From Rhipicephalus microplus (taxonomy: Eukaryota > Arthropoda > Arachnida > Ixodida > Ixodidae): DNA of 64,000 bases. The notes beneath the pieces are model-generated. The model was not told where the DNA came from and made no database searches. It saw nothing but the letters and a program-made list of their open reading frames with translations. This document shows, piece by piece, positions 21,842-34,079 of the stretch. Position 1 is the stretch's first letter. Each line of letters begins with the position of its first letter. The translations under genes and the position numbers were made by a program. The stretch covers positions 159,436,053 through 159,500,052 of the forward strand of contig NC_134700.1 of the NCBI RefSeq assembly GCF_043290135.1, read 5' to 3'.

Positions 21842-22080
21842 AATATGTGGGGTTTAACGTCCCAAAACCCCCATATGATTATGACAGACGCCGTAGTGGA
21901 GGGCTCCGGATATGTCGACCACCTGGGGTTTTTTAACGTGCACCCAAATCTGAGCACACGGGCCTACAGCACTTTCACCTCCATCAAAATTGCAGCCGCC
22001 GCAGCCGGGATTCCATCCCGTGACCTGCGGGTCAGCAGCCGAGTACCTTTGCCACTGGACCACCGCTGCGCGGCATCCTA
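21842..22080 (-). repeat. Ruka-type SINE, minus strand
   Basis: The plus strand starts at the 3' end, ATATGTGGGGTTTAACGTCCC, and runs to the tRNA-like head at GCCACTGGACCACCGCTG. Full length with a mildly altered B box (GGGATTCCATCCC). No clear target-site duplication. Confidence 0.82.
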
Positions 22081-24448
22081 AATTGTTACAAAATTGTTCT
22101 AATGTATATTTTTTTAGCACATGGATTTTTACCATTAATACCGATGTTAGCAAGTCTATGTGACGCTATTTATGGTTCTTTTGCTTCGAAGAGTTCTGTA
22201 TTCCCATTCATGCTTGGGACCTGGTGAACAGGTCAGCAGTACGTAGTAAATAAAAAGAATAAAAATCACAATGTTTTACGACTAGCGCATCCTGCCTGAC
22301 CATTTAAGCCTGTCTCAACACCAGTTTCTTTGACTTATCTTTTTCCCACATCTGAAGCACAGAAATAGAACCAACACAACCGTTGGAGCAGTGCAAGGCG
22401 CGACTGTCTAGCTCCGACCTGGCCGACCAGCAAACGCTCATCTAGCCGGCTCATCTAACGGGCGGCTAAGGCCAGTGGGGCTCTCGACTAATACACCTCC
22501 CCTCTCGATCACCCAATCTAAGAATCTTGAGAATGTCGCCTGTATGTTTCATTAAAATATTTGTGGACTGTTTTGTTTTGCTAGCGTTTTGATTCCCCAT
22601 TTCGAAAAGTGCGAAATTTCCATAGCTTCGTTGCCAGAATCGATAACAAGTATGGAAAAGCTCTGCACACAATAGCAAGAGTATACAATCTTACGGTAAA
22701 GTGCGTCACTTTGACGTCATCGATTGCCCCACTTCCGTCAGGACGCTTGAAAGACGTGGCGAAGAAAAAAAAAACAAGAGACAAAACAAGAAAGCTGCAG
22801 CAATGTAGGTCCTTGTTGCAACTCTGACGCGAACGAAACCAGCCGATGCGCCCCTCGACGAAAAAAAGACACTGCAGCTACGCGCGAGTTATCTTCCAGC
22901 CCCTGCACAACGAAGTGCACGGGCATAGCTTTTACGTTGGCCAGTCACTGCAGTTATGTATGTATCTATTTTGAACTCATCGGTGAGTCTGGCCATAGCT
23001 TTTCGCCTTGTTTGAAGTAAACCCCGACTGTTCTCCCCAAGAGCAGCATCCCTCCCGCCTGCTCCCCCCCCCCCCCCCCCTTTCTGTTAGAGGGTGGTTG
23101 GCGCAGGGGAAATTGTTTTTCTCCTTAAGCGGCGGTCGCCCGACGTCCTCCCATAGGTCAGCGGAATTCCCCCCACGGGAACGGAAGGAACCAGCGGAAA
23201 AGTACCGTAGTTCCAGCCCGACCTGCAGGCCCGAAACAGCTATGCACCCCAGTGAACAGAATGTGCTGGCCGATAACGTGAACTGCTTCTCGGAAGGAAC
23301 ACGTCACTGGTCTTGTACGACTGCATGCTCGTCCTCGCACCCTCGTAGTCGAAGAGACACCGCGATTCGTCACATTCATACATTTTTCTACGAAACGGTT
23401 TGCTTTTCGCTACACTATGACTGAATAGAAGTTCATCGCCCTTAATAGTAGAGTAACTGCATAACAAATGCCCTGTAGAGCTTATCGTCACCCGTAATTT
23501 ACGGTTCTACATCAGTCAGCTCACGCGTCTGTATACTGGCGGCTCGAAAGCGATCTTGCCCCCTTTGTGCTCTTTGTCTGGGTGTACAATCACAGCTAGT
23601 GGGGAGCAGTCTTCGTGCAGAAATTCCCGATCGACATCTCAAAACACACCGCCACTTTTGCTTCACAGGCATGAATGACCGATGTCTCTTTTACCCTGTG
23701 ACTTCATTTGAATTTCCGAGCTTCATTCAGGGATGCTTTGTAACAGTTCGTTACATCACAGGCTTTTACTCCTCAACACTCAACAGGGTAGTAATTTAGC
23801 ATCAAGAAACGCACGATAATAGTTCGTACAGGTATTCCAAATGCTGCTCCGCTTTCAATGACAGTTCAGTTTTCTTCGGACATATGCAGGCGTTGTGGTC
23901 GACGTTCGGTGTCCGATATATAGCGGCTATGCGCGCTTAAGCGAGCTTTCGGTTGTGTTGCACAAATATGCAATATCATCCCAAATGGTTATACTTAACC
24001 TAAGTAGACTTGAACACGACCTTGATTGACGGCTTGAGCTACCACTTCTGAACACACGCATATCAATTTTGTGAACATCACTTTCGGAACAGGCTACCTT
24101 TCGTTTAAGAATTGGCATTTGCTTGTATTTTCTTTCGGTTGTGCTCATGCCTGAAAACAAAAACTCTTTCCTGAAATTGATGTTTGCAGCTAAAAAAAAA
24201 TAACCCCAACTCTCTCACTTTCTGCACCTCCGGTATTCCGTATAGTCTGTATTGTACAGCTTCCTTCAATTGTGACATATAGGCACCAGCTAGACAAAAA
24301 CAACAAATTTACATGGTAACCATATATGACCGGCAAGACGGCAGAGATTTTACGCGTAAGCGTTTCCCACAGCACTTGCCCTTGTCTCTTTTGGTGAACA
24401 TAATTGAAGTCATGAACGTTTGTAGGCTCAATGATGATATACCTAATC
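22081..24448. other. Unassigned stretch with poly-C tract
   Basis: Mostly AT-rich. A run of about 16 C residues lies at 23066-23081. A 138-codon frame at 23008-23424 runs across this tract and has no domain; it is treated as chance. No exon or RNA gene is supported. Confidence 0.45.
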
Positions 24449-24464
24449 ACGTTTTTTTGTTCTC

Positions 24465-24660
24465 AGGTCGCGGGTTCGATTCCCGGCTGCGGCGGCTGCA
24501 TTTCCGATGGAGGCGGAAATGTTGTAGGCCCGTGTACTCAGATTTAGGTGCACGTTAAAGAACCCCAGGTGGTCAAGATTTCCGGAGCCCTCCACTACGG
24601 CGTCTCTCATAATCAAATGGTGCTTTTGGGACGTTAAACCCCACAAAATTAATCAAATCG
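24465..24660 (+). repeat. 5'-truncated Ruka-type SINE with target-site duplication
   Basis: Begins at AGGTCGCGGGTTCGATTCCC, keeping the B box but lacking the A box. It is flanked by ACGTTTTTTTGTTCTC (24449-24464) and ACGTTTTTTGTTCTC (24661-24675), which differ by one T. The truncation at insertion and the T-rich site fit LINE-driven target-primed reverse transcription. Confidence 0.88.
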
Positions 24661-24779
24661 ACGTTTTTTGTTCTCCTTCATTCTTCGCTGCTGTACCAGC
24701 CTGATTACACTGGCTCAAGCCAACCCCTCTTGTCACCCGGTGTCCAAAATACCTCGACCAGGCACTGAATGAACGCATG

Positions 24780-25915
24780 ATAATATATGTCAGCGCAGAC
24801 AAAATATACGGACAAGAGAAGGCACATTTAAGATAACACAGTGCTAACTTTCAACAATAGTTTATTACTCGCATATCTTGCTAGCATATGTACTGCACAA
24901 CGCCATACGTCACATGTGCATAGCTCTCGTGACCACAAATTGTAACATATGCGCATACATCAACACTTGACAACACTGTATCGCACGCATTTGCTTTTGC
25001 ACCGAAAAACCCTTTCATCGCGAATACATGTAATCGACTTCCTTATTTGTCAACATCACTGATGGATTGTGCACACAAGCGTCAACAAACGCCAAAATTC
25101 TGCCAGCCTTCATTATCAACCACGCCACCTCGTACCTATTTCTACTCATGACAACTGTTTCATTAAATTTATAGGTGTGCACTTACATCTATGACAATGA
25201 AAAGAGACAAAACCGTGAGGAGCAACGCTATTTACTTTGTTAATATGGTCACGCAAGCGATCATTATGCATCTACCGGTCTGTCCGACACAGTATTTTCC
25301 ACATGTAAGTGGAATCTGGTAGTCAACACACAAATCCACAAATTGGTTTCCATGCATCTTTTCGCATACCTCCAATTTCATCTTGTTTGGCTTTGTGCTT
25401 CTGCATGGCTCAGAATGTTATTGGGTGCTGAAAAAACAAAGTTGTGTCACATTTTTCCGCGATGGTCTTTATCCTGTGGGAGAACTTATATGTATGTATG
25501 GGATGGCAGCAAAGTTTCTCCTGATTGAGCTCGCCATATCCGCCTCCTCGCACCTTTTCAATAGCGCTTTTCTGTGCAATCATTCTGCAACTGACACGAC
25601 GAGGCTATGGGATACCCGGCATTGTTTAACCGTGAGACCTGTTGTCTCAAGCTTCCATTCATGGCGTACTGGCAAGACTTCTTTATTGCTTCACTAAAGC
25701 ACGTCTTCGCTATTCCTCGTTTTACAAGTTTTGTATGCGTGGAGTGAAACTGTAACAATGGCTTATTAGCTTCGGGTTCATAACGACAGTAAGTATTTTC
25801 ATAAGAGAATTCAAAGTTAATGAAAAGAAATGTGATTATTCCGTCACACGGCATTTCAAAAGTCACCTTAATGGGGTTAACACAGTCACGGAAAACGCAA
25901 CACACGCTAGTATAT
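24780..25915 (-). mobile_element. Penelope-like element: RT C-terminus and decayed GIY-YIG end
   Basis: A 115-codon minus frame (25905-25558) contains 'CRYEPEANKPLLQFHSTHTKLVKRGIAKTC', the well-conserved block of Penelope-type RTs just downstream of the catalytic core, followed by 'FSEAIKKSCQ'. Farther on, around 25320-25240, other minus frames give 'IPLTCGKYYVGQTGR'-like residues (here with substitutions), the GIY-YIG endonuclease signature joined to Penelope RTs. The 3' end on this strand, around 24840-24870, has an 'AACTATTGTTGAAAGTTAGCACTGTG' type motif that I associate with Penelope ends in ticks. Stops and frameshifts are frequent and the 5' part of the RT is missing. Confidence 0.65.
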
Positions 25916-27415
25916 TGAGTGCTAAAATATTGAGTATAGTTGTCTGCGGTACCATGTATTATTATATTACAATACCGATAAGCCTAAATTGCCACCCTCA
26001 TTGGCTGCATAAACGTCTGTGATCCACCTGTGTGCTTGTATAAACCTGCATCTAATATATAGATGGAATACAAAAGCTGCTGCCTACACCGAGACAAATC
26101 AAGTTCCAAGAATGGACACGATTGATGGGCGCGACACGGCTGTACTATCGGCGGAAGCTATAAACATTACTTGGTACATAGCTTGCTTACCTTCATGAGA
26201 CCGGCTTTGATGGCCAACTGGTATTAGAAACGCATCTATCGGCACCTCTTTCCCGTCCCAACTGCTGATGACAATCGAAAGAGCTAGAATGGGATAAGTT
26301 TCTAAAAAAAGTACGTTAGAAAAACTACACTGTCGGTAATTTGAATGAACAACACATCTTTCTTATTCGTTTGCGAACCTTCCCGTCTAGGAAACCACCA
26401 GAATAAACCAAGCAAAGTTTCATGCGTTGAAAGGTTTCAAACGCATGCCAGTATCGATAGACGTTGGCCTCAAAACAAGTAAATCACCACAATATTAACA
26501 ATGAGAATTTCTTTTGACTTCTTCTCAGGCTTGAGATATGAATTAGCGACGGCAGATAAAGGGGAAGGGAAGTGACAAGAGGTCATTAATTAGAACGCAG
26601 GTACGTCGACCTGAGTTAGAAAGGCATACAATTGAGCAAAGAAAACCCATGGTTGTTCGCTGAAGCCCGGCGATTTTTCGAACAAGTCAATGTAATAACA
26701 ATATTGTTTCCGATGCGCTCGTTTCATGCACTTTAGGTATTAATTTGTTAATAAAAAAGCTCCAAACCGAATCCTGACTGAATAACTGATAAAACATTGC
26801 AACTTCGTGCACCCCCTGGGGTACGTGAGAGATGTATGGGTGCACAGTTTGCCAGTCTCGCGCAGAAGGAAAGAAGGCGAGACCTTTTTTAAATGGCGAG
26901 GAGCTAGAAGGCGGTTGACTGATTCGTGACCAGGTCGGACTGGTACCATTGTGGTGTATTCGGAGCATTAAGAGCGTTAATATGCGGGTTATGCATGGTA
27001 CAATAAGTAAATAATAGCATTAATATACATTACACCGACGAACGATTGCCAGTGGACGGGCATCGACGTTTTCATTCGACGCCCGCACCACGAGATCGCT
27101 TTGCTGACAAACGCTGGCCCGTCCATGTGCATCATACTGCCCCTACTTGAAGGTTAAAGGTGTAGTCCAAACTACTCGCTGTTTTAAGCGTGGAACCCAT
27201 CTCATGGTGATGTTTCTAAGATAATTGGAACGCTGCTGGCCGCATTTGTATGCTCATTTATAGAGCGCGCAATCCGCTGAACGGGTGGCCGATGACCAGC
27301 CAGGGCGCCAACCGGTCACGGCCGCTTCATGAAGGGCCTTGAACCGGCGATTCTGCTAACACTGGAAGGTGCTGCGCACGTTCCTCATTCGTTTGATACA
27401 TAGCGCAAACTTCGT
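25916..27415. other. Unassigned AT-rich stretch
   Basis: Short frames only (largest 93 codons at 26687-26968, minus, no domain). Nothing supported. Confidence 0.45.
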
Positions 27416-27431
27416 CTCAGTGACATGATAA

Positions 27432-27679
27432 CTGATTGATTGAAATCTGGAATTTAACGTCCCAAAACCACCATGTGATTATGAGGAGACGCCGTAGTGA
27501 AGGGTTTCGGAAATTTCGACCGCCTTGGGTTCTTTAACGTGCACCCAAATCTGGTGCACCCACATGGGCCTAGAACATTTCCGCCTCCATCAGAAATGCA
27601 GCCGCCGCAGCCGGGATTCAATCACGCGACCTGCCGGTCAGCAGCCGAGTACCTTAGCCACTAGAGCACCACTGTGGGG
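27432..27679 (-). repeat. Ruka-type SINE, minus strand, with 16-bp target-site duplication
   Basis: CTCAGTGACATGATAA (27416-27431) and CTCAGTGACCTGATAA (27680-27695) flank the element with one mismatch. The 3' tail next to the left repeat is CTGATTGATTG on the plus strand. The copy is full length with mutated boxes. Confidence 0.88.
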
Positions 27680-27695
27680 CTCAGTGACCTGATAA

Positions 27696-30600
27696 TTAAT
27701 GAGAGAAATAATACTGTTCACTTTAAATGTACAGTACAGTTCACCGTTAGGGGGAACACACGAGCGCGTGGCCGGTGGTCCGCGGGGCGCCAACTGCTGG
27801 CGAGATTTGGAAATGCGGAGCATGCGCGCTGATTTGCAAGGGCGGTACTTTTCCGCGTCGTCTGCTACTTCCCCGTCCTACGCTGGGCACGCGCTAGCGA
27901 CAAGCTTGGTTTGCTCGCGTCATCGACCATCGATTTTCATGTCTGGTATCAAAAGCTGCTGGCTGATTCGAACAGCGTTTTGAAAGCTTACAATTACATT
28001 TTTGTTGACACAAACACCAGGCTACGCGAGAGATGGGCTTCGTGATCACTTTTTCAGAATTCCAGAGCTGACGCGTATTTACTCGCTGACCGCATTTGCG
28101 GCAGAGATAGTTGTTAGAAGCGGCATGGCTGGAGTACCTTAGAACGAAAGGCTTCGAATAGTCGAGCTGTACACCAAAGTATAGAGCCGGTGTGCTGTCA
28201 CTGCCATCGCGAAAGGGCCTCTTTCTTATTACCGCCGTAATCATCGGCATTACGAATGTAACTTTTGCAGTGCCTATAGTTCTGTCCCGCCTGGTCCTAC
28301 CTTGCTTACACAGATCTGCATTTTATTTTGTGCTTCGCAGGGCACAGATGTGTTTCATTACCTTTGCACTATTCAAATATTTTGAGGCTACAGGTGTGAC
28401 CTCACTCGACCTGTTTGTCACAAAGATTTTAGGAACAAATGTTTCTTTGTTTACTCCGTAGTGTTCTACGTACACCGTTTTTAAGCGCGCGTATTAGTGA
28501 AACGTAATGATTTTCGAAAAAGTGAACGCTATCGCATATTAAAAATATGGAGCTTTTAGCGTTTTTACTTCAACGAAGAAAACGGAATGTAACGCGAGTT
28601 ATAACTAACGTTTGCTGAGTTTTCCGATCAACAACAATTATATAATTCGGTGTCACGCCATAGTAGGATACATTGAAGTATTTTCAAACACGTGTTTCCT
28701 TAACCCTCTTCTAAATACTATAGGCACATGTTTTTTTTTTCGCATTTCGCGCGTCTCTGAAATCGGATGCTGTGGCCATGAATGGAATCGCAGCAAAGCT
28801 GCCGAGGAAGCACAACAACAAACGAACGGCACTTTTTTTCTGTGCGCTGATTACCCGGGGAGGAGCAGGGAGAGTGGCGGAGACATGAATCGCATAGTGG
28901 AAAAGCGAACGCGGTATCCAGCGCACTAGCAGACGAAACGCGGCAAGCCCCACCCTTTCACGTCTAGGCGCATGCGCTGTGTTCACAAATCTCGCCGCCA
29001 GTTTGCGCCACGTAGGCCGCCAGCCACGCGTTGCCGTGTTCCCTCAAAGAGTGGACCATACTTTACATCGTTATAAAGTATATCTTGAACAATGGCCGTT
29101 CGAGATAGATGTCGTGTCATGGCAAAACAAGCGCCATCACGTCAGACTCAGAACGATTTCGCTCATAGATGACCATCATTACAATGGGCATCATTACTAA
29201 TGCCCATCTAAGATAGGCTTTTCAGAAAACCTTTTCGCATTGTGCGCAGTTTTAGTGCCCGTTAAGTGCAGTCCTGGCGTTCTTACGCACGATTGGTCTT
29301 TTCGACAAAGGCAGCATCGTATATGACGATTTTGGGCGTATTACCATGCAGTGAAAACAGAGAGCGTATAGCTCAAAGAGGTGATTGCTTACCTTTGTGT
29401 TATCGCAGGGACCAAAATACAGCTGTGATAGACAGACAGTGCCCCTGAAAAGTCGAGTAATGAGCCAGCTTACGAATACGCAAAGGCGTCGCCAAAGTAC
29501 GCCAGCTAAAGTAGCCGCATTTTAGTTTTTTTTATTTATTTATTATGCCACAAAGGCCCAGGGGTTCGGAACGGCAAGAGTTCGAAAGCGCCGGCGCCAG
29601 CGCTGCTTGCAGCCATCGGCTACGGCGTCGATGGCATGTCGAATAGGTCACTTTGCACGTTTCGTTCGGGTTTTATGTCGCGGTAAAAGTGCGAGTTACG
29701 TATGACAGAGCTGCCGATCAAAGCAGAGTCGTTCTAGGTATTAATTATCAGGTGCGCCATGTGTTACAATCAAGCCTCACCTGAATGCAATGGACTCCGA
29801 CTCACGCGCTGTGCGTTTCCAATTCGTCAGCGGCGAAGATCGTGCAGCCAACAACCCTCAATTCATTTACACTTACCGTAACTGCATGCCAGTGACAGCA
29901 ACGTCTATAGCACACAAGCTAACAGTAATACTCCTCGACGCCTTCGTATTACATCCATTCCCAGCATTCTGAGGTATCATGTATATGCATCCACTCAGCT
30001 CGATAAGTCTCCTAAGTTCTACTTCCCAACTCTGACAGATATGAAGAAAAATGACTGAAACGTGTACCAACGGTCTACCCTGGGGTGTCTGAATGGTGCG
30101 GTCCTGGCGGCGCCTTCCTCACGACGTAAAGGAACGTAAATCGCACCACGCAGGGTTTTTGAGTCTGTTTGGGCTGGATAGCAAACATTTTTCTTCAGCG
30201 CACGTGGCAGAGATAGTACGGCGTTGACAGGCACCCACAATACAATGCAGAATGGGGGAAAAGGCGGATCGGGGAGAAAACTGGCGAGGGTTAAGAGGTC
30301 CGCTCTTTACAGAGCTATTAACCTAACGACCATCCTGCGGTGGGTCAGCACACGGCAAGAGTTCGGAAATAGACATGGGCATGGTGCGAGGTAGGATGGG
30401 GGCAGGCGAGATGCCTGTCCTGACGTTTCCTCTTCGTCTTGTTTGCGATTAGCCGCTTGCTGTGTCATTCTCTTGCACGCACGCACACACACATAAACAC
30501 ACACACAAGAGAGGGAGAGAAAGGTAAACACACGCACGCACCTGCAATCGTCTGGAAGCTCACGAAAAAGAGTCGTGTCGTCGCCATCTCGCTCAGCCGC

Positions 30601-30864
30601 AAAGACTATTTTTTACTTCGCAATGCTAGAATGGTAGGCGATGCAAGATTCAAGGAAACATTGGTCTTGGTTTCACTTGGTTGCTTTTCTGGCGGGTCAG
30701 GTGACACAAGCGCAGTACTTGAAGTGGATCATCGTGGACGTGCGCGAGTTACTACAATGTAGCTCCACCGCGATGTAGCTCGTATTAGAAGTGCATATGT
30801 AGTGCCAGCGACGTGTTGACTTTTGTCGTGATCCGATTCATACGTCTTACAACGAAGAACCTAA
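27696..30864. other. Unassigned stretch with a few promoter-like motifs
   Basis: No frame shows a domain. An NRF1-type palindrome GCGCATGCGC lies at about 28968 in a small CpG-rich patch. A CA-rich run (ACACACACA) lies at 30483-30510 and a TTTATTTATTTATT run at 29530. No gene is supported. Confidence 0.4.
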
Positions 30865-32693
30865 TTAAGAAGCGTCAAATCATGAAAGTGTCAAGTACAA
30901 CAGACAAAATAGAACTGGCAGAGCTTTCGAAGTTGATTAATAGACGTAAAGTATGCGATGTAAGAAGGTATAACATGGAGAGAATTGAGCACGCTCTGAA
31001 AAACGGAGGAAGCGTCAAAGCAGTGAAGAGGAAACTTGGGATAGGCAAAAGGCGGATGTATGCACTAAGGGACAAAGAAGGCAAAATAGCTACCAATATG
31101 GATAGGATAGTTAAAATAGCGGAGGAGTTTTACAGAGATCTGTACAGTAGCCGAGACAACCACGACCTTAATACTATAAGAACTAGCAGTAACCCAGACG
31201 ACACCCCACCGGTAATGATAGAAGAAGTCAGAAAAGCTTTGGAGAGCATGCACAGAGGCAAAGCTGCTGGTGAGGATCAGGTAACATCAGAGCTGCTGAA
31301 AGATGGAGGACAGATTGTGTTAGAAAAACTAGCCACTCTATTTACGAGGTGTCTCCTGACGGGAAAAGTACCAGAGTCTTGGAAGAACGCTAACATCATC
31401 TTAATACATAAGAAAGGAGATGACAAGGACTGGAAGAATTACAGGCCGATCAGCTTGCTCTCTGTAGTATACAAGCTATTTACAAAGGTAATTGCTAGCA
31501 GAGTAAAGAAAACATTAGAATTCAATCAACCAAAGGAACAAGCAGGATTTAGAACAGGCTACTCAACAATCGACCACATTCATACTATCAATCAGGTAAT
31601 AGAGAAATGCTCAGAGTATAACCAACCACTATACATAGCCTTCATAGATTACGAGAAGGCGTTCGATTCAGTAGAAATATCAGCCGTCATGCAGACACTG
31701 CGGAATCAGGGCGTAGATGAAATATATATAAACATTCTGGAAGAAATCTACAGGGGATCAACTGCTACCATAGTGCTTCATAAAGAAAGCAACAGAATAC
31801 CAATAAAGAAGGGTGTAAGGCAGGGGGACACAATCTCCCCAATGCTATTCACTGCGTGCTTACAGGAGGTTTTCAGAAGCCTAGAATGGGAACAGTTAGA
31901 GATAAGAGTCAATGGAGAATACCTTAGTAACCTGCGCTTCGCCGATGACATTGCATTGCTGAGTAACTCGGGGGACGAATTGCAACTCATGATTACGGAG
32001 TTAGACAAGGAGAGCAGAAAGGTGGGTCTTAAAATTAAGCTGCAGAAAACTAAAGTAATGTACAACAACCTCGGAAAGGAGCAGCGCTTCGAGATAGGTA
32101 ATAGTGCACTTGAAGCTGTAAAAGACTATGTCTACTTAGGGCAGGTAATAACCGCAGAGCCGAACCACGAGATTGAAGTAACTAGAAGAATAAGAATGGG
32201 GTGGAGCGCATTCGGCAAGCACTCTCAAATTATGACAAGTAGATTGCCACTGTCCCTCAAGAGGAAGGTATATAACAGCTGTATCTTGCCGGTACTTAGC
32301 TACGGAGCAGAAACCTGGAGACTCGCAAAGAGGGTTCAACTTAAATTGAGGACGACGCAGCGAGCAATGGAAAGAAAAATGGTAGGTGTAACCTTAAGAG
32401 ACAAGAAGAGAGCAGAGTGGATTAGGGGACAAACGGGAGTTAAGGATGTCATAGCTGCAATAAAGAAGAGGAAATGGACATGGGCCGGGCATGTAGCACG
32501 TAGACAGGATAACCGCTGGTCATTAAGGGTCACCAGCTGGATTCCCAAAGAAGGGAAGCGGGGTAGGGGAAGACAGAAGGTTAGGTGGGCAGATGAGATT
32601 AAGAAGTTTGCGGGTATAAATTGGCAACAGCAAGCACAGGACCGGGTTAACTGGCGGAACATGGGAGAGGACTTTGTCCTGCAGTGGACGTAG
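30813..32693 (+). CDS. RTE-clade LINE reverse transcriptase, uninterrupted, N-terminus missing
   Basis: The frame is open for 626 codons; the first ATG is at 30882 and recognisable sequence begins just before it. RT motifs are complete: 'ANIILIHKKGDDKDWKNYRP', 'FIDYEKAFDSV' (catalytic Asp codon at 31647), 'GVRQGDTISPMLF', and 'LRFADDIALL' (Asp pair at 31944-31949). The thumb and the C-terminal 'WAGHVARRQDNRW' and 'GRGRQKVRWADEI' blocks are typical of RTE elements. The apurinic endonuclease that should precede the RT is absent, so this is a 5'-truncated insertion. The lack of any stop or frameshift suggests a young copy, though it cannot nick DNA by itself. A truncated product could only be made if a host promoter happened to drive it. 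Confidence 0.85.
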   Translation: MLTFVVIRFIRLTTKNLIKKRQIMKVSSTTDKIELAELSKLINRRKVCDVRRYNMERIEHALKNGGSVKAVKRKLGIGKRRMYALRDKEGKIATNMDRIVKIAEEFYRDLYSSRDNHDLNTIRTSSNPDDTPPVMIEEVRKALESMHRGKAAGEDQVTSELLKDGGQIVLEKLATLFTRCLLTGKVPESWKNANIILIHKKGDDKDWKNYRPISLLSVVYKLFTKVIASRVKKTLEFNQPKEQAGFRTGYSTIDHIHTINQVIEKCSEYNQPLYIAFIDYEKAFDSVEISAVMQTLRNQGVDEIYINILEEIYRGSTATIVLHKESNRIPIKKGVRQGDTISPMLFTACLQEVFRSLEWEQLEIRVNGEYLSNLRFADDIALLSNSGDELQLMITELDKESRKVGLKIKLQKTKVMYNNLGKEQRFEIGNSALEAVKDYVYLGQVITAEPNHEIEVTRRIRMGWSAFGKHSQIMTSRLPLSLKRKVYNSCILPVLSYGAETWRLAKRVQLKLRTTQRAMERKMVGVTLRDKKRAEWIRGQTGVKDVIAAIKKRKWTWAGHVARRQDNRWSLRVTSWIPKEGKRGRGRQKVRWADEIKKFAGINWQQQAQDRVNWRNMGEDFVLQWT

Positions 32694-32699
32694 ACAGGC

Positions 32700-32735
<36 letters not shown>

Positions 32736-32736
32736 C
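30865..32736 (+). mobile_element. 5'-truncated RTE LINE with (GAT)n tail
   Basis: The coding frame stops with TAG at 32691 and is followed after five bases by a pure GATGATGAT run to 32736, the usual RTE 3' microsatellite. RTE 3' UTRs are very short, as here. The 5' border near 30865 is where similarity to RTE proteins begins; a target-site duplication was not located. Confidence 0.82.
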
Positions 32737-32739
32737 AAC

Positions 32740-33119
32740 TGTGCCATACTGTCTAACTTATTGCTGCATCAGCCACTGCATTGTGTTCGGTGAGAATCAC
32801 AATAACCAATGTTACCCAACGTTGTGATAGCTCCAGTTTCTTCGAAGTTAAACGTCAGATAAATTGAAACGTATTGTTAAGCCACAGCGGCGTTTCCTTA
32901 AATGCCATGAAAGACAAAAACTTAGGCACGTTGGTCGAACATAACGAATGTAAGAACAATGTGACAGAGATGAACTGACGAAGAACACGCAATAAAGCGC
33001 CGAGTTTCAACAACTTTCAGTGGCGAAGAGAAGACCGCCCAAATACAACTTACCATTAAGTTGTATTTGTACAATAAGCCTTACCATTAAGAGTGTGTGG
33101 GTTCGAGCTTGTTGGTAGG
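32740..33119. other. Unassigned stretch downstream of the RTE element
   Basis: AT-rich with a short direct repeat of TTACCATTAAG at about 33050 and 33081. No gene seen. Confidence 0.4.
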
Positions 33120-33127
33120 GCTTCAAG

Positions 33128-33245
33128 TTCGCAAAACAGCGCAAAAAAACAAAAAAACGCGGAGACAGGAAGAAACACACAGCAAACAGCACTCATTCCT
33201 GTGTGTTTCTTTCTTTCCACTCTTTTTTTTTGCGCTGGTTTGCCA
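33128..33245. repeat. Imperfect ~50-bp inverted repeat (fold-back)
   Basis: GCAAAACAGCGCAAAAAAAC on the left pairs with TTTTTTTGCGCTGGTTTGCC on the right, and the inner arms GGAAGAAACACACA and TGTGTGTTTCTTTC continue the match, leaving a loop near GCAAACAGCACTCATTCC. The AACAGCGC...ACA motif looks like ends of Penelope-like elements in this window, so a Penelope origin is possible. Confidence 0.6.
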
Positions 33246-33250
33246 AGATG

Positions 33251-34079
33251 GCTCCATGCCACGTTTGTATGCTCTTCGCTTCGTTATCAAATATGCGGTA
33301 TGAAATATGTTTTTGTGCAGCCTTGTTCGTTGCTTCGTTCTCGCATTCATAACGCAACAGTGTCACATCACGTCATATTTCTTTAACGCGTCGCACTCGC
33401 GTAAAAGGCGTAGCGCAATAAGGAGACGCATCGTATTAATGAACGGTTTCTAGTCGATCACACGCGACACGTAAACACAGTTGTTTTATATACGGAGGGC
33501 AAGCTGTCGGTTTGTCACTGTAGGCTCGAACTGAAGAAAAAGTGTTGCCATTTTAACCTCTATTGGGGGCTCAGGATTACAATTTACGGTCACTGGAATG
33601 TGTTTCACGCATGTTTGCGATACCAAAGAAAGAAAAGAGTGAATAAAGATGGGAAAGAATGAAACAGAAACGCAGTAGCCACTGATCGAGGTTAACCAGA
33701 ATACCGTTTCGATGCCTGTTCTATGCCGGAGAAATGGGAAGAACTGGAATATGAGGATGAAAAGAAAAAGAAAGAAGGAAGAGAGGTGGTTAAAGGTGGG
33801 AAGTAGGTACGAAGCGCAAGCTGTAAGAAAGTAAAAGCCGTATTCGCCTGTTTCTCATTCTCCATTAGCAGCCATTGGCATGTACATTGAACACTATCTG
33901 ACAAGAAAGGGTCGCTACGCTATACTCGCCGGGCGTAGCCTCCTTGGTTTTAGAAAGGTTTAGCGAGCGTTGGGCCGCAGTGTTATGAATACAGCGAACT
34001 AGTATATACCATAAACTCGAGGTGGTTAAAGGTGGGAAGTAGACCCGAAGCGCAAGCCGTAAGAAGGTGTGCGTGTGCC
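33251..34079. other. Unassigned stretch with a 50-bp direct repeat
   Basis: GAGGTGGTTAAAGGTGGGAA and the next 30 bases occur at 33783 and again at 34019, 236 bp apart, with few differences. No gene is supported. Confidence 0.5.
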
